Positions 10,538-22,870 of a DNA stretch of 40,652 bases are shown here, piece after piece. Origin of the DNA: Gnetum montanum (lineage: Eukaryota; Streptophyta; Gnetopsida; Gnetales; Gnetaceae); assembly GCA_015680685.1 (NCBI GenBank), contig MNCI01030123.1, positions 463,521-504,172 on the forward strand. Reading direction: 5' to 3'. The position numbers and the translations under genes are program-made. Each line of letters opens with the position of its first letter. Position 1 is the stretch's first letter. The notes beneath the pieces were generated by a model. It searched no databases. It was not told the origin of the DNA and saw nothing but the letters and a program-made list of their open reading frames with translations.

Positions 10538-12600
10538 ATGTATTCTTCTCACAAGTGCTATGATACTAAATTGCCAGTGCCTTAAGAATGTAAGGTGGCA
10601 TATACTCATCTAGATGAGTATAAGTCATACTTCACCTTCATCCTACACCAGGATGAACAACTATGGTGGTCAGATATGAAGGGTACCATTGTAATGCCTC
10701 ATGATTTATTTGTGTTTAGGATGTTGCTCTAAACTCTTAGAAGGTTGAGCATTCAGGATCTTCAAGAAGACTATGTTGTGCATAAAAATGACTATTGGGA
10801 CTACTATTCCACTGAAGGGGAAATGGTTCACTAATTCCATGTTCCTACTCAATACAAATGACAATGAGGATCCTTCCTCTAGGGATTCTCAACATGAAGA
10901 TTCTCCATCCCTTGATATTGGTAATGGAGGCTTGAACCTAAAGCTGTAGTCCACTATCAATAATTTGGGTTTGGGAAAAAGTGGAAGTACAAGCAGGGAC
11001 TTGGGTAAGCATCAAGATGATAAGAAAGCTAATGAAAATGATTGTGACAAGCATAGAGGAGATGGTAGTCCTCCTTCTTCATCCTCTTCGTCTACATCTT
11101 CTTCTTCCTCTTCTAGTTCTAATAGACATCACTGAAAGGACAACTGTGATGAAGGCAAATAGTAGGAAAATAATGATTGTTAGGCCTACCATGAATAGAG
11201 GGGTAGTAGAGGAAATCATGGGCATCATCAAAATAATGATGATGATGATCCTTTTTTTGGCAACTTGGAGTATGCTGAATATCGTAGAGGTAGTGAAAAT
11301 TTGAACCAAGCACATGAAAGATAGTCAAATCAAGTGACTTGACATGAATAATATCTCTAGATTTTAGGGGGGATATAACTCTAATATGCAAAAACATCTT
11401 CAAGCCTTTCACAATGTTTGTGCCTTACAAAATATTAAAATGATTGGTAAAAATTAAAGCTATTTTCTAGGACCCTCATCAAGGAAGTCGAAAGTTGGTA
11501 TCAGTTCTTAGAGTCAGAATCCATCCATAGGTGGAGTACAATTGTTCAATGAAAAATACCAGATATACTTCCAAGTGTCTTATCTAAGAAGCTAGATCCA
11601 AGGATGGAAAGTAAGGAACACATGAACCCTTGAATGCTGCCATGGAGAGATACTATTCTCTCATACATCGATGCCCTAGCCATGGTTATTCTCAACAGGA
11701 ACAACTTCGCCACATCATAGATAGACTAAGAACTCTTGGGTTTTATGCCTAGGGAAGACTATTAGGACTTAGAGCCCATCAGATCCAAAGGCTGATAGAG
11801 TAGGTAGTAAATGAAGAAAGAGAGCTAAGAAAATGGAAAAGTGCTAAGGAATAAAATAGGGATCCTCTCATTAGAAAAAGGGAGGTTCAATTTTGTGATA
11901 ATGAGGTTGAGTCACCACTTGATGAGGTGGTGAACAAAAAGATCATGTCAATCCAAAAGTCTATGTCTAAAATTTTAGCCAAGGTAGATAAAGTATGGGA
12001 TTTTTTAGATGAAAAATTCCAAATTTCTCTAAAGATTGCAAAATAATCAAGAGAGTAGAGTAGTGACTGTAATTGTAGGACATGGAAGGAAGTTGAATGT
12101 GCCTACCAAAGGGGTAAGGGCAAAGCTATTGTAGTAGAAGAAGTTGTGGACACAAAATTAGATGATGATGGAGGGTGTGACAACCACCAATATGAACATC
12201 CTAAGGGGTGTTGCTTTATCATGTCACACTTGTAGGAGTTTGGGGTGTACATGCTAAATCCTAGACTAGAAAGAAGGAAAGCACCTAAAAGATTGTCTTA
12301 TCCTCAAGGCAATTTTACCACCACCAACAAGCTTATTATCCAAGTGGAACCCCACCAGAACCGTATGAGTAGTACCAATGATGGCAACACCCACAGTCAT
12401 TGGGAATGCCACCACCAAGGTAGCAGTATTGTTACAGGTAACCAGATCCATATGGGTACTATGTTCAACAATCAATGTCTTTGCATGACTCTTCTAGTAT
12501 GCTTCTTTTCAACATTACTACTACCTTCTAGAGTATCATAGAACTCATTCTCCATGTACTAGAGGCAAGACCCCATATTCCTATCACCTTCCTTGATCCT
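10538..12600 (+). pseudogene. gag: Element B gag, broken
   Basis: The start is the ATG at 10538 (MYSSHK), which matches the start of the element E gag (MPSSHK at 38886). An N-terminal segment (AYTHLDEYKSYFTFILHQDE, ~10595) is shared with E. Next comes a Ser/Asp/His-rich linker (~10850-11240), then the capsid domain (about 11290-11800) with LDMNNISRF, ESWYQFLE and RWST matching E residue for residue. After it is a basic and acidic stretch, then a Pro/Gln-rich region (~12305-12480) where most Gln codons have become TAG. No zinc knuckle is visible. Frame changes occur near 11440 and 11560. The boundary with the protease is not defined. Confidence 0.75.
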
Positions 12601-12899
12601 CCACCTAATTACCTCTTGCTCCATCTATGCAGGGAAAAATTCCACCACATCCATAACAACATAATGCTACTAGGGCTATCAACTTATAGCTAGCTTTCTA
12701 ACTGAATGGTTTGGAAACCAGATCCCAAAAATGACTATTCTTTTAATCCAAAAATCCTCCAAATTTCTCATAGACTAATGTGGTTGGCCACCCTATCTCT
12801 CTATCATTCTCTGCATCAAATCCTTTTGAGAGTCCTTCAAACTAAATACTTCTTAAGATTTGCATTGTTATGTTAACCCATGCTATATCTGATTGGATC

Positions 12900-13300
12900 A
12901 AGGCTAGAAAGCTTTCCATGAAAAGATCTAACCTTGGAAGTCCTCTCATTTACTTAAAAATCATTAGACATGAGCCATGCAAGGCTCTTCTTAATTCAGG
13001 TTTCTGTATCAATCTAATTTTTCATGACATGTTCAAAGTATGAAACCTACCACCTCTAAGGAAGAGCAATATCCATCTAGAAATGGAAAATCAATCAATC
13101 ATGATTTCTTTAGGACTTGTGAAGGACATTGTGACCACTGTTTGTGGGTGGTCCTATCCTACTGATTTTTTGGTGATCAAGGTTGACAACTGTAAGGGAC
13201 ACTTCCCAATTATTATGACAAAGTCATGGTTGAGCACTGTTAATGCATGAATGGATATTAGAGATCTCTTCTTGAAAATTTTCAAGGAGAATGAATTTGA
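12900..13300 (+). pseudogene. Element B aspartic protease domain, catalytic Asp lost
   Basis: The protease matures gag and pol. Around 12978 the frame reads CKALLNSGFCINLIF, where family members have Asp-x-Gly at the active site. The codon at 12993-12995 is AAT (Asn), a G-to-A change from GAT. Downstream, VTTVCGWSYPTDFLVI and FPIIMTKSWLSTVNA (13130-13250) fit the later strands and the 'LGRPWL' region in decayed form. The domain is recognisable but should be inactive. Confidence 0.7.
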
Positions 13301-13857
13301 AAAGATCAAGAAGAAGAGAGTTCCATGCATTGTGTATAGTGATACTAGGTGCAACAATGTGTAGAAACTTTGGTTTGTCAAGAGCACATCCATCAAAGCA
13401 TGCAGATAGTGTGCAAATGAATCTGAAGTTCAAAGGTGCCTATACGTAGCAACCAAAAAATAGGAGGAAATCCAATTGAGAGTGTGACATATAGCTATAT
13501 TGAAAGCATGGATAAAATAGAACAAGTTCATAATCAACTCTTTGATAATGAAAATGATGATGTCTAATGGGGAGAGCTGGAAATCCCTAAAAATTTTAAA
13601 CAAGAACCCTTAAAGTTGAAAAATCTACCTACCAGCATGGAGTATACATTTTTAACAAATGACAAGCCAATAATAATCAAGGCCAATCTTTCTCTTGAAT
13701 AGAAATAGTTGCTATTGAAGGTGGTCAAAAAATGGCCAATAGCCTTTACTTGGTCATATCTTGAACTCACAAGGATTGATCCTAGGATATGCCAACATCA
13801 TATCTACACTGATCTAGCCATGAAGCTAAGGGGATAACTACAACATCATAAAAGAAA

Positions 13858-14960
13858 AAATTAAACAACTCCTCAAGAAGGGGTTTATCTATCCCATTAT
13901 GGATAGTGGGTGGGTCAGTCCACTCATGATTGTGCCAAAGAATGGTGACAAGTGGCAAGTCTGCATCAACTTTTAGTTGTTGAATATGGAAAAATTCAAA
14001 GATTACTTTCCATTTCGATTGTGGTTGAAGTATTAAATGCTATATCTGGGCATTGCTATTATAGTTTTTTGGATGGTTATAATGGCTATAACCAAATCCA
14101 GATCATGCTAGAGGATCATGTGAAAACAACATTCACAAGTCCCTAAGGAACTTTTGCATATTGAAAGATGCCTTTTGGTCTATGAAATGCTCCTGCAACA
14201 TTTCAATGCTTGGTCTTGAGGATTTTTTAGCAACAAGTGCTTAAAAGGTGTGTGGAGATTAATCTTTAGCTCAATTGGTAGAAGAGCCCTGTGATGGTCT
14301 AGGAGGTTATTATAGTGGGGCATAGAATTTCTTAGGCAAGGATTGAGGTGGATCCTAAAAAGATAAGGGTCATCCAAGAAATAACTAGCCAACCAAAAAA
14401 TTTTAAAAATGTTTGATCATTCCTTGGACACACTAGCTACTATTGGAAATTCATAGAGAATTTTTCGAAGATCACAAAATCATTGATTGAGATAACAAAG
14501 AAAGATGCTCCATTCATCTGGACCAAGGAATGCAAAAAAATATTTCAGAGCTTCAAGAAAAAACTCGTAGAGACTCCAATTCTACAAGCACCTGACTAGT
14601 CTAGACCATTTCATATCATGATAGATGCATCAAATTATGCCTTGAGAGTTTTTTGTACATAGTCAGATGATAAGAAATGTTCATATTACATCCACTATGC
14701 AAGTTGAAGCATTGTGGATGCACAGTTGAATTACACCACAATGGAGAAAGAACTAATGGTAGTGGTGTATGCTCTAGATAAGTTTAGGTACTATGTGCTT
14801 GAATAGAAAGTGTTCATGCACGCTAACCATAGTGCCATTCACTTTCTCATGAACAAGCCAATTATGAGCCCTCATGTCATATGGTGATTGGTGATCTTAT
14901 AGGAATTCGATCTCATAATGGTAGATCAAAAAGGGATTGAGAATGTGATCACTAATCACT
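13858..14960 (+). pseudogene. pol: Element B reverse transcriptase and RNase H, broken
   Basis: RT copies element RNA into DNA and RNase H removes the template. RT starts near 13858 with KKGFIYPIMDSGWVSPLMIV, then FLDGYNGYNQIQI (~14070) and KMPFGL.NAPATFQ (~14165). From about 14227 to 14237 the frame jumps from ...LRIF to VLKRC, so the part that should carry the FxDD active site (about 28 codons) is missing. The thumb region follows (SFLGHTSYYWKFIENFSKI, ~14420). RNase H shows FHIMIDASNYAL (~14608), YTTMEKELMVVVYAL (~14730), and HANHSAI (~14818), where the family has Asp-His; Asp is now Asn. It ends with ENVITNHLSWL (~14940). Many stops are TAG. Confidence 0.88.
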
Positions 14961-14969
14961 TGTCTTGGT

Positions 14970-16310
14970 TATGATGGGATAACAAAGAGGAGGAAGGCTT
15001 GCTCTCTGACCAGTTTGATGATGAACTTCTCTTTATTAGTGTAGTAAATGAACAAATGCTCATAGAACCAAGATGGTATGATGGCATCCTCACTTATCTT
15101 CTCACTTAAGAGATGCCACAAGATTTGGACTCTAGGAAGAAACAACAGTTTCTTCATTAGGCCAAACGCTTCATGGAAATAAATGGACATGTTTACAAGG
15201 TATGCACTAATGACCTAGTTCATTGGTGTGTACCTAATGCTAATCAACTACACATTCTTCCTTTTGGGGGCCACTATGTTTGGAAATGCATGCCCATTAA
15301 GATCCTAATGGTAGGGTATCATTGGCCAATTATCTTCAAGGATGTCCACCAATTTGTTCACTCTTATGAACACTGTCAACGAGATGCTAGAATGGCCACA
15401 TGAATGGATGGACCTCAATAGTGGATTCAACCACTAGAATACTTTAACATATGGGGCATCAACTTTATGGATCCAATCACACCCATGTTAAATGGAAAGG
15501 TATATATAATCATTGTTGTTGATTATTGCAAAAAATGGACAAAAGCAGTAGTTGTTATCAATTGTACATCATCCATATCTGCATAGTTTGTACAGAAAAG
15601 TGTTGTGAACAAGTTCTAGAATGCCATGTGCATTAATTTTTGACAAAAAAACCCATTTTATAGGTGCTACTATTCACAAGTTTATGCAATGCTTGGGGGT
15701 TGAACATAAATTAAGAACACCATACCACCCCCAAGCCAATGGTCATGCAAAAGTTACCAATAAGGAGATCATAAAGATCCTAATAAGAACTATTAGCAAA
15801 TATAGGTGATACTGGAGCATGAAATTAAATGATGCCCTTTGGATGTATCACTCAACATGGAAATTCCCTATTGGCTACTTTGGCTATGAGTTTGTGTACG
15901 GAAAACTTCCAATGCTTCTAATTCAATTCAAGCTCCGTACACTCTCAACAGCCTATGACCTAGGCCTTGACCTAAGTCTATCATAAAAAGAATGATTGAT
16001 GAACCTAAATGTGCTAGACCAAAATTGATTAGTGATACTATCCTTGAATGAAGTGCACAAGACATTCAACAAATGACATGACCTAAGAATTAAAAGGATC
16101 AAAATTTAACCCGGAGATAAGGTCCTCTACTAGAACCCCACACATATTACTGAAAAAATGAAATTCTAAAAATTATGGGAGGGGTCTTATATAATCAATG
16201 AAACCTCTCCTTCTGGGGCCATTATCATATACAAACCTAAAAGCCCAAATAAGAAGTAGCTGATCAACATTCAATGGGTAAAGCCTTTCCATGAGCCCAA
16301 GTGAGCCAGT
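14970..16310 (+). pseudogene. pol: Element B integrase, catalytic Glu changed
   Basis: Integrase inserts element DNA into the chromosome. The zinc-binding part is at 15200-15400, with GGHYVWKC, ILMVGYHWPIIFKDVH and CQRDARM. The catalytic core has Asp at 15470-15472 (NFMDPI) and Asp at 15642-15644 (IFDKKTHF). At the third position, in NGHAKVTNKE, Lys (AAA, 15750-15752) replaces the catalytic Glu. The core goes on with ALWMYHSTWKFPIGYFGYEF (~15815). A C-terminal GDKVLY...W.GSYII segment (~16110-16190) is the usual DNA-binding tail, followed by WVKPFHEP (~16280), the common end of Athila-like pol. Stops and a frame change near 15600 break it. Confidence 0.88.
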
Positions 16311-18476
16311 ACAAAAAATACCTTAATGGATGGGCAACCATGCTTAATTTTTTAGATCTCCTCCTTCCAACTTAGTCATGGGGGAGATGGCCATCCATGC
16401 TAATCATATACGTGGCTCCTTAGTCTTTTCTATTTTTTGTTTTAAACTTTTTTGTTTTTGTAAATTGTTTATTTTACACCTTTTTGATTTTTTAAAATTT
16501 TTTTTCATTTTACACTAATTTTTTATTTTACACCATTAGTACATTAAAATTTTTTTAAAATATTTTACACTTTCTTATATATTTTACTTTATTTTAGTAT
16601 GATTTTCTAGTTTTTGTTAATAAACGTGTTTTGTGCCAACAAGACATAGTGGTGCTATAGTTGTTGCTAATGGTGGTTTGCACTTAGTGTTTTTGTTTGC
16701 TAATGTTTGGGTTCTATTTTTGAATTTTTGTATTGATGACTAAGACATGGTTTCTTTTTCATGGAACAAGTAGTGAGTCCATGACATCCACCCATCCACA
16801 AAAATCTATGGTTTTTCTCTTTTTGGGAATATGAGGTCCCTTTCATTAAATAAACCTTAATAAATTTGTGACCTTAGTGGTTTCTAGAATTAGGAAGGAT
16901 TCAAAGGTTTGCATAGGGTGTGACTTCTAGGGGACTCAATACTCTTTGTACTCTTCTACTTACTTGGGTGCATGAGTGTTTTCATGGATTTCTTACCATT
17001 CCATGTTGACCATAAAGAGGAAGTTAAATAAGTCTTTACATAGTGTGGTTCCCATCCAAACAAAAAAGAGAGAATAAGAAAAAGAAACAAAGAAAATAAA
17101 AATATAATATATTAAAAAAATGATTGAAATTTAAAGCACAACCCTTAGACAAATAAATGGCCTACAAGAATTGGTTATGGAACCAGAAAGACATGTTACA
17201 CATGCCTAAAGATCCCCTCTAATTAAGGCCCTCTCTCACTTTCTACTTTTCTTTTCTTCTCTTTAAGGAATGATGGTTGTTTTATGGGAGCACTCTTGTG
17301 TCTTAAGGGGTTGGGTTGGTCTTGGAGTGGTGATGCAAATTCACTAAAAGTGGTTCATTTTGGTTTGGACTAAGGATGGATCTTCTTAGGTCATTTAAAC
17401 ACAAATCCATCAGGGACTTCTTATGACCTCAATTTGAAACTCCATTCCACATTCTTCATCATCCATCCATGCTACCCATAACTCACCTCACTGTCGCTGT
17501 CCATCTTCTTGTTTAGTGTCTTTGTCTGATGTACTTGAATTATTTGATAGAATCTTTTGGGTTTTTGTCCTTAACATTCATAAACCATTAATCTCCTATG
17601 GGACCTATGGAATCCTTGGGTCAAGGTTATGCAAGGGCAAATAGGGCATGTGCTTGTTATGGGGAGGACCCACTTGCATATCTCTTGGTTGGGTTTGTTA
17701 AGTACCTTATCCTTAGATATTATTGTAATCAAAATATTTTGTGCACTCATCTTTTGCATTCAACTATGTGATCACATATTTTCCATCAAATTTTTGAGTT
17801 TTTGAGATTTTAAAGATCCTCTTCAATGATTTCATAATATTCTTAGCTTTTCTAGGACTCCATAGATCTTAAATTCATTCAAAAATTCCTTGTATTTTTT
17901 TTTGAAATACTACAATTTGAAAATTTTATTTATGGATCCTATAAATGAGGCCCAACTGATGGGACCCATGCATATATGTCGCCTTGTATACATGACCCTA
18001 TCAATGCAATGCACAAATCCTATATATATGTGTGACCCTATTTAAAATTTTTATATTTTCTCTCAAATGCCCAAGGAGTTTTTGCAATTTTTAGAGCCTA
18101 GAACCTTCACGAGCCCATAACTTCCTAACCATTTGTTCAAATCACTTTGTTCTTCAACCTTGTAGCTCCCAAAGGTAAGCTCTTAGTTGTGGGGCCCACA
18201 ACATGCCATTTTTGACAGAAAGTTTTTGACATTTTTCTAACTTTCACAAAGGTTTAACTAAGGAAGCAACATTAAAACACTAAATTATAGGAGTTAAACC
18301 CTTCCAACGAGCTATGATGAAACTTACAATAAAATAATTAATTAATGAAATAATAATAAAATAATCAATCTACCATGGTCCAACTATAGCCAAGTGACTT
18401 ATTAACGAGATAAGGTATCCAAATATTTTAAGTTATACATTATATCTACTAATCCATAGATGTGTTGTGAGCATAG
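16311..18476. other. Element B spacer between pol and the extra ORF
   Basis: About 2.2 kb without a supported gene. 16430-16620 is very T-rich with repeated attttacac words. 17040-17115 is A/G-rich. The remainder is unique AT-rich sequence. Long non-coding spacers after pol are usual in Athila-like elements. No partner promoter or splice site could be confirmed. Confidence 0.55.
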
Positions 18477-21320
18477 ATGGCACCAAAAAGTAAACACATA
18501 TAGGGAGGACCATCTCAACCAAAGGAAACATGGCCAAGAATAGGCCTAGGAAGAACCAATCACAACCCATGCTATAGGACCTCTTAGGGAGGAGGCCAAA
18601 GTGAAGTCTATTCATTAGATTCTACAATAGGTGGCATCAATCAAACACTCTCACTAGGACAAGGCATTAGCTCTACAAGTGAATGTCCAAATGACCTTGA
18701 AAAATCATGTGCAAACTAAATTAGAGCAAGGAGGTCTAGAAAAAAGTGCTACAAGAGTTGAACTTTGGCTCTTTCTTGAAGTAAGCACCTAAAGAGGTAC
18801 AAGATAAATTGAAGACCTCTCCCATGTGGCCAGTTATCTCTTTTAGTGGGGAGTGGTATATGGGAGAGAGTTCCTACTTTGGAGCAATAAGAAAGCTGGT
18901 TCAAAAATCAAGATCAAGGACATTTCAGTGTCCTACTTGGTGCAAGCCATTGTAGAGACACTTGGGTTACTTGTAACTATGGTGAATCTTGCTAAGATTC
19001 TAATGGAAGTGGATCCTAGCATTAAAAAAGAATGGGTTTAGTGGTGCTATGGTATTGACCATAAGGATTATAGTGCACTCACATTGGTAGAAAGAATCCA
19101 TTACAAGATTGCAGTCTTTCACCTAAATCCCATGGTGAGGCCTAGTAAGATCACTACCTTTTTTGCCAATGCGTGTGCCACTTTGAGTGGAAGATTCTCA
19201 ATTAACCTTCCATCGATAATATATTTGGAGATAGAGAAGTGGTTTAAGGATAATGAACATGGAAGGAAGGAACTCCCCTTCCCATGCCTAATCAAAAAAC
19301 TATGTTAAAAGGGGGGAATAGCCTACTATACTAATGATTTTGTTCGATGTGCTTTGACTGCTAATTGGGTAGAGATGATGAAGGACAAAACTCCTACAAA
19401 CATAATCTAAGAAGAGGAGCAGCAACCACCACCTTCACTTTCCACTTAGAAAATAGTGCTAGATGTCACTACAACATCATAATGGTTGCACAAGTTCCAA
19501 GAATGGCTCTTGAGTGAGAAAGGGCAATAAGCAAGCATGAGTGGTGGAGACCTATTTGTGTATTGGCCCATGATGATTCACCTGAATGAGGTGGCTTGTA
19601 TAGTTAGCCAGATGGAGGGAGGTGGATCCATTTTTTTGCCCAAAAAATGCAGTTGTCTATGAGATAAAATCCTAGCATCAGAGAGGTAATGATATCTCTC
19701 ATAGAATAGCTGCAATTTCCAAAGATTTCTGGAAATGTCATAACCTTTTTGATGTGCTTGGAGGAGGGTGAGGGGACAATAGTATGGGTGATGTAACACC
19801 AAGGATAAGAAATAGTAGTAGAGGTAGTTACTAATAGAATCATCAAGACACTTAATGCACATGTAGGATTTTTACTAGACATCACTACACTTAAAGATAT
19901 GTAGACATTCATAGGGATCATAAGTGATAGACTAAGTGTAGCACAACATGAACAATTGTTGGACAAACGAGTAGGGATCGGGCAACCACTTTCAAATGTC
20001 TTTGATCTTTTGGATAGTATACTTGTAACCTAGTTGAAGCTGCTAGAGGCAAGGGGCAAGCATATTATTTTGAAAGGAAAACTTGAAATAGCTAAGGAGC
20101 TAAAAGTTGCTGAACTAAGAGCCTAGATTATCAACCTTGCATTTCTCAACCCAACATTGATAAAAGATGAAGCTCTTGAATAGTTTCACACCATGTTGAA
20201 ATGGATTGAGGGTATGATGAAGATGTCGATGTTCTATCAATCCTTGGCAGAGGCCACCCAACATAAAATTTATAAGGCCTTGGATTTGACCCACTAGGAG
20301 AATGTTCAGCTAACCATAAAAAATCATTGCCTAGAAAAAATGTTGATGCACATAAATAACAAATGATTGATTTTATTAATAAATATTAGAAGCAACTAGC
20401 CAAAGAAAATATAGAGTTAAGGAGATTTGTAGTCGAGAATAGAAACCTCTCCATGGAGGAGGTACGTGCCCTTTGTCAAAAGACTACAATAGAAGTAGCC
20501 ACATGGAAATCAGAGGCTTTCAAATTTGAGAGAGTCAAAAATCACTACAGAGACTAGGTCTACCTATAGAAGGAAATAAATGAGAAACACATTCAAGTGG
20601 TGAAGGCAAAGGTGAATGAGATCCTCCATCAACTCCAACGAGGATGCGAATTATGGAAGCCCACTGTTGATGAGATTAATCAATACAATAAAGTAGAAAT
20701 TTTCCTAAAGGAGTTACAAATAGAGAAGATGATTGAATACATGGAGCTCACCAACCTCCAATATGGAAACCTAGCTATGTTGACTTTTAGATGGCTATGG
20801 TTAGAACTTGAAAATTAGGTGGCTAACTCATACTTATTGTACGAGGTTGAGTTCAAGCACCACAAGGACATCAAGCAAAGGATTGTGATGGTAAATGTTG
20901 AAATTGAGGTTCTTAAGGGAAAATATGCTGATTAGAGATCTACTACTGAGAGCCTAGCCAAAATAATGACTAACTAATGGAAGCTACAAAATTTAGTCAA
21001 GGTGTTTGATGTTGAACGTAAACAATTCACTACCTAGTTCATCAATGTTAAGGAGCTATTTCTATTAATGCCCTATCTTTGGGATACCCCAATTCTAGCC
21101 CACATTGGCAATGCCGCATGGCTTGTGAATGATCCATAGGGCAAGGAGGAGAAGATGAAGGCATTACTAGATTCCTTTCACCTTTCATCAGAAGTAGCAG
21201 CCATAGCAGGACAAGCATGGTCTCCTTAGCCACCGCATTTCCCTGAAGTTGATGCAAGTCCTTCGAAACCTTAGGAACCTCCACCACTTGGGATTGTTTG
21301 ATCTTCTTAATCATCTTCAT
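18477..21320 (+). pseudogene. Element B post-pol ORF: plant-transposon-type domain plus probable coiled coil
   Basis: The likely start is the ATG at 18477 (MAPKSKHI). After a decayed N-terminal part, the stretch 18853-19380 is fairly open and reads ISVSYLVQAIVETLGLL, then FFANACATLSGRFSINLPSI, then KELPFPCLIKKLC (~19280), the last being the 'lPfPslI..LC' hallmark of the putative plant transposon protein domain. From about 20380 to 21050 the frame is rich in Glu, Lys and Leu (VKAKVNEILHQLQRG, VEIFLKELQIEKMIEY), consistent with a coiled coil. A Pro/Ser-rich tail follows near 21230. The function is unknown; it sits where some relatives carry an env-like gene, but I see no signal peptide or membrane segment. 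Several frameshifts are present. Confidence 0.55.
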
Positions 21321-21524
21321 GTCATCAAAGGATGTGCCATCTATTTTAAGTTGTCATATCATGGGTTTCAATTTTATGTCATGAACACTACAAATTTTGT
21401 AATGATGTTGATCTGTACACCCAGACACGCAGTTTTGTTATGTCAATTTATTGTGTCAAGTGTCAGTCAATAATTCCATACCTTCAAAATTTTGTAAAGG
21501 GACTTGAGCATGAGTTTTCATTTA

Positions 21525-21533
21525 GTTGTAGGG
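21525..21533 (+). other. Element B polypurine tract (weak)
   Basis: GTTGTAGGG directly before the 3' LTR. It is short and contains T, so it has decayed or is an atypical tract. The LTR limit does not depend on it. Confidence 0.4.
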
Positions 21534-22405
21534 TGATGAAGTGTTAAAGTATCAAGTTGATGGGCCCCCACCAACATGGGCTCATCAATGTAGCGAGGCC
21601 TTGTCAACATAGCTTCATAATAAAGTCTATAAATATGTGCTCACCTACTATGTTTATAGCATGTCTTGTCATAGGCTTAGCAAAGTTCTTGTAGTTTGTT
21701 CATTTGAGAGTTAGAATATTTTCTAAGTGCTCGTAGTAGGAGTCAAAAAGTGTATGGATATTTATTTGAGCACTAATGTACTTGAGCATAGCAATGTGAA
21801 TGGCAATAAAGATGAGCCTTTTGATAAACTTTGCAGAACTTGGAAATAGATTAATTATTTATTTATGCATTAAATGTTTTATGTGATTTCCTTTAATTCT
21901 TTAAGTAATTAAATAATTAATTAGACTAAACTAAGCTAAACTAAGCTAGATTAAGTAGCGATTAATTAAGCACATAAGTACGACCACTTTGAGCAAATGC
22001 TTGACACTTGGTAATCCTAGTAATGCTTAACATTTGGTAACCCTATAGTGCTAAACGTGTTTGGAATGTGTACAACAAGTGGGAATAGAGGCTTAGGTTA
22101 GGATTAGTTAGGCGTAGTTAGTTAGATGAAATTAGCAATTAAATTACTTCATTCTTTTCATCCTTTATTTTAAGTACCCAAAACATAAAACATAAAAATA
22201 ATAAAAATTATATGCCTCAATTACACTTAACCATACATTTTTGTATCACAAGTGTAATTGGGAAGATAATGAATGATTGTTAGGGCAAGTTCACTTTCTA
22301 GAGGCTAGTGTATTGAAAGACATAGAGTCCATGGAATTTGATCGGACTGTGCATGAACGCTTAGTGATTCATATGGTTGAGTGTAGGGGTACTTGCCACT
22401 CATCA
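21534..22405 (+). repeat. Element B 3' LTR
   Basis: 872 bases from TGATGAAG to ACTCATCA, followed by the TTAGA target-site copy. TATA box at 21628-21635; AATAAAGATGAGCC, shared with the 5' LTR, is a likely poly(A) signal region near 21804. Confidence 0.9.
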
Positions 22406-22410
22406 TTAGA
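22406..22410. repeat. Target-site duplication of element B, right copy
   Basis: TTAGA, identical to 9431-9435. Confidence 0.9.
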
Positions 22411-22777
22411 TAAATAAAATATCTAAGTCAATGGAAGTTGGAATTAAAGAATTTTTCCTATCTTAACTTGGGTAACCAAATATGAGTTACACCTTGTGTG
22501 ACCTTGGTTAGATTGGTGGTTAGTGGTTAGTAGATCTTTAATTTATTTTTGGTCATTATCTTAGAATATGAGGTAAGTATTAATAAAATAATATTTAATG
22601 GTTATATATAAATTATTCTTACATCTATTTTTTTTGCAAAATAAGTAAGAAACAACTTTAAACTCAATGGAGAAATCAAATTATTAGAGCACAGGATCAT
22701 AATAGAAGCATTGGAGTTGGAAAGAGATAGTAAACGTGGACTTGTTACAGGATGAATGAAACATAACGGAGGTCAGT
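22411..22777. other. Gene-free DNA between elements B and C
   Basis: AT-rich and unique within the window. It is the right flank of the site into which B inserted, continuous with the sequence left of 9431 in the pre-insertion state. No gene seen. Confidence 0.5.
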
Positions 22778-22870
22778 TATCACATCCCCATCCCCAATGA
22801 TGTTGTTGCATAATGAAGATGGTGCCTCTTCATAACAAATTCCATTGTTATCATAACAAGACTTGAAAGA
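22778..22870. repeat. Left part of a putative older solo LTR, split by element C
   Basis: Starts TATCACATCCCCATCCCC; the region right of C ends with GGGGATGGGAAGTCATA at 33236, its near reverse complement. Together the two parts make about 618 bases with LTR-like ends. No interior or second LTR was found. Confidence 0.45.

Larger units (their letters stand above)
9436..22405 (+). mobile_element. Element B: full-length Athila-like Ty3/gypsy retrotransposon
   Basis: 12,970 bases with both LTRs (9436-10382, 21534-22405), a 5-bp target-site duplication, a tRNA-Asp-type primer site and a plus-strand interior. The order gag, protease, RT, RNase H, integrase, long spacer, extra ORF, 3' LTR, together with that primer site, fits the Athila-like branch of Ty3/gypsy. 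Every coding part is broken by stops and some frameshifts. Key catalytic residues are changed in protease, RNase H and integrase, and the RT active site is deleted, so it cannot move by itself. The LTRs differ at about 19 of 187 bases in the stretch starting at 9649, nearly all transitions, so the insertion is old. Confidence 0.92.

Noticed and set aside
19578-19966. Two overlapping minus-strand frames (94 and 120 codons)
   Set aside because: They overlap the post-pol ORF region of element B, are rich in Ser, Tyr and Leu, and show no domain.
18477-21320. env gene
   Set aside because: No signal peptide, membrane anchor or cleavage-like site is visible; the domain pattern points to the plant transposon type instead.
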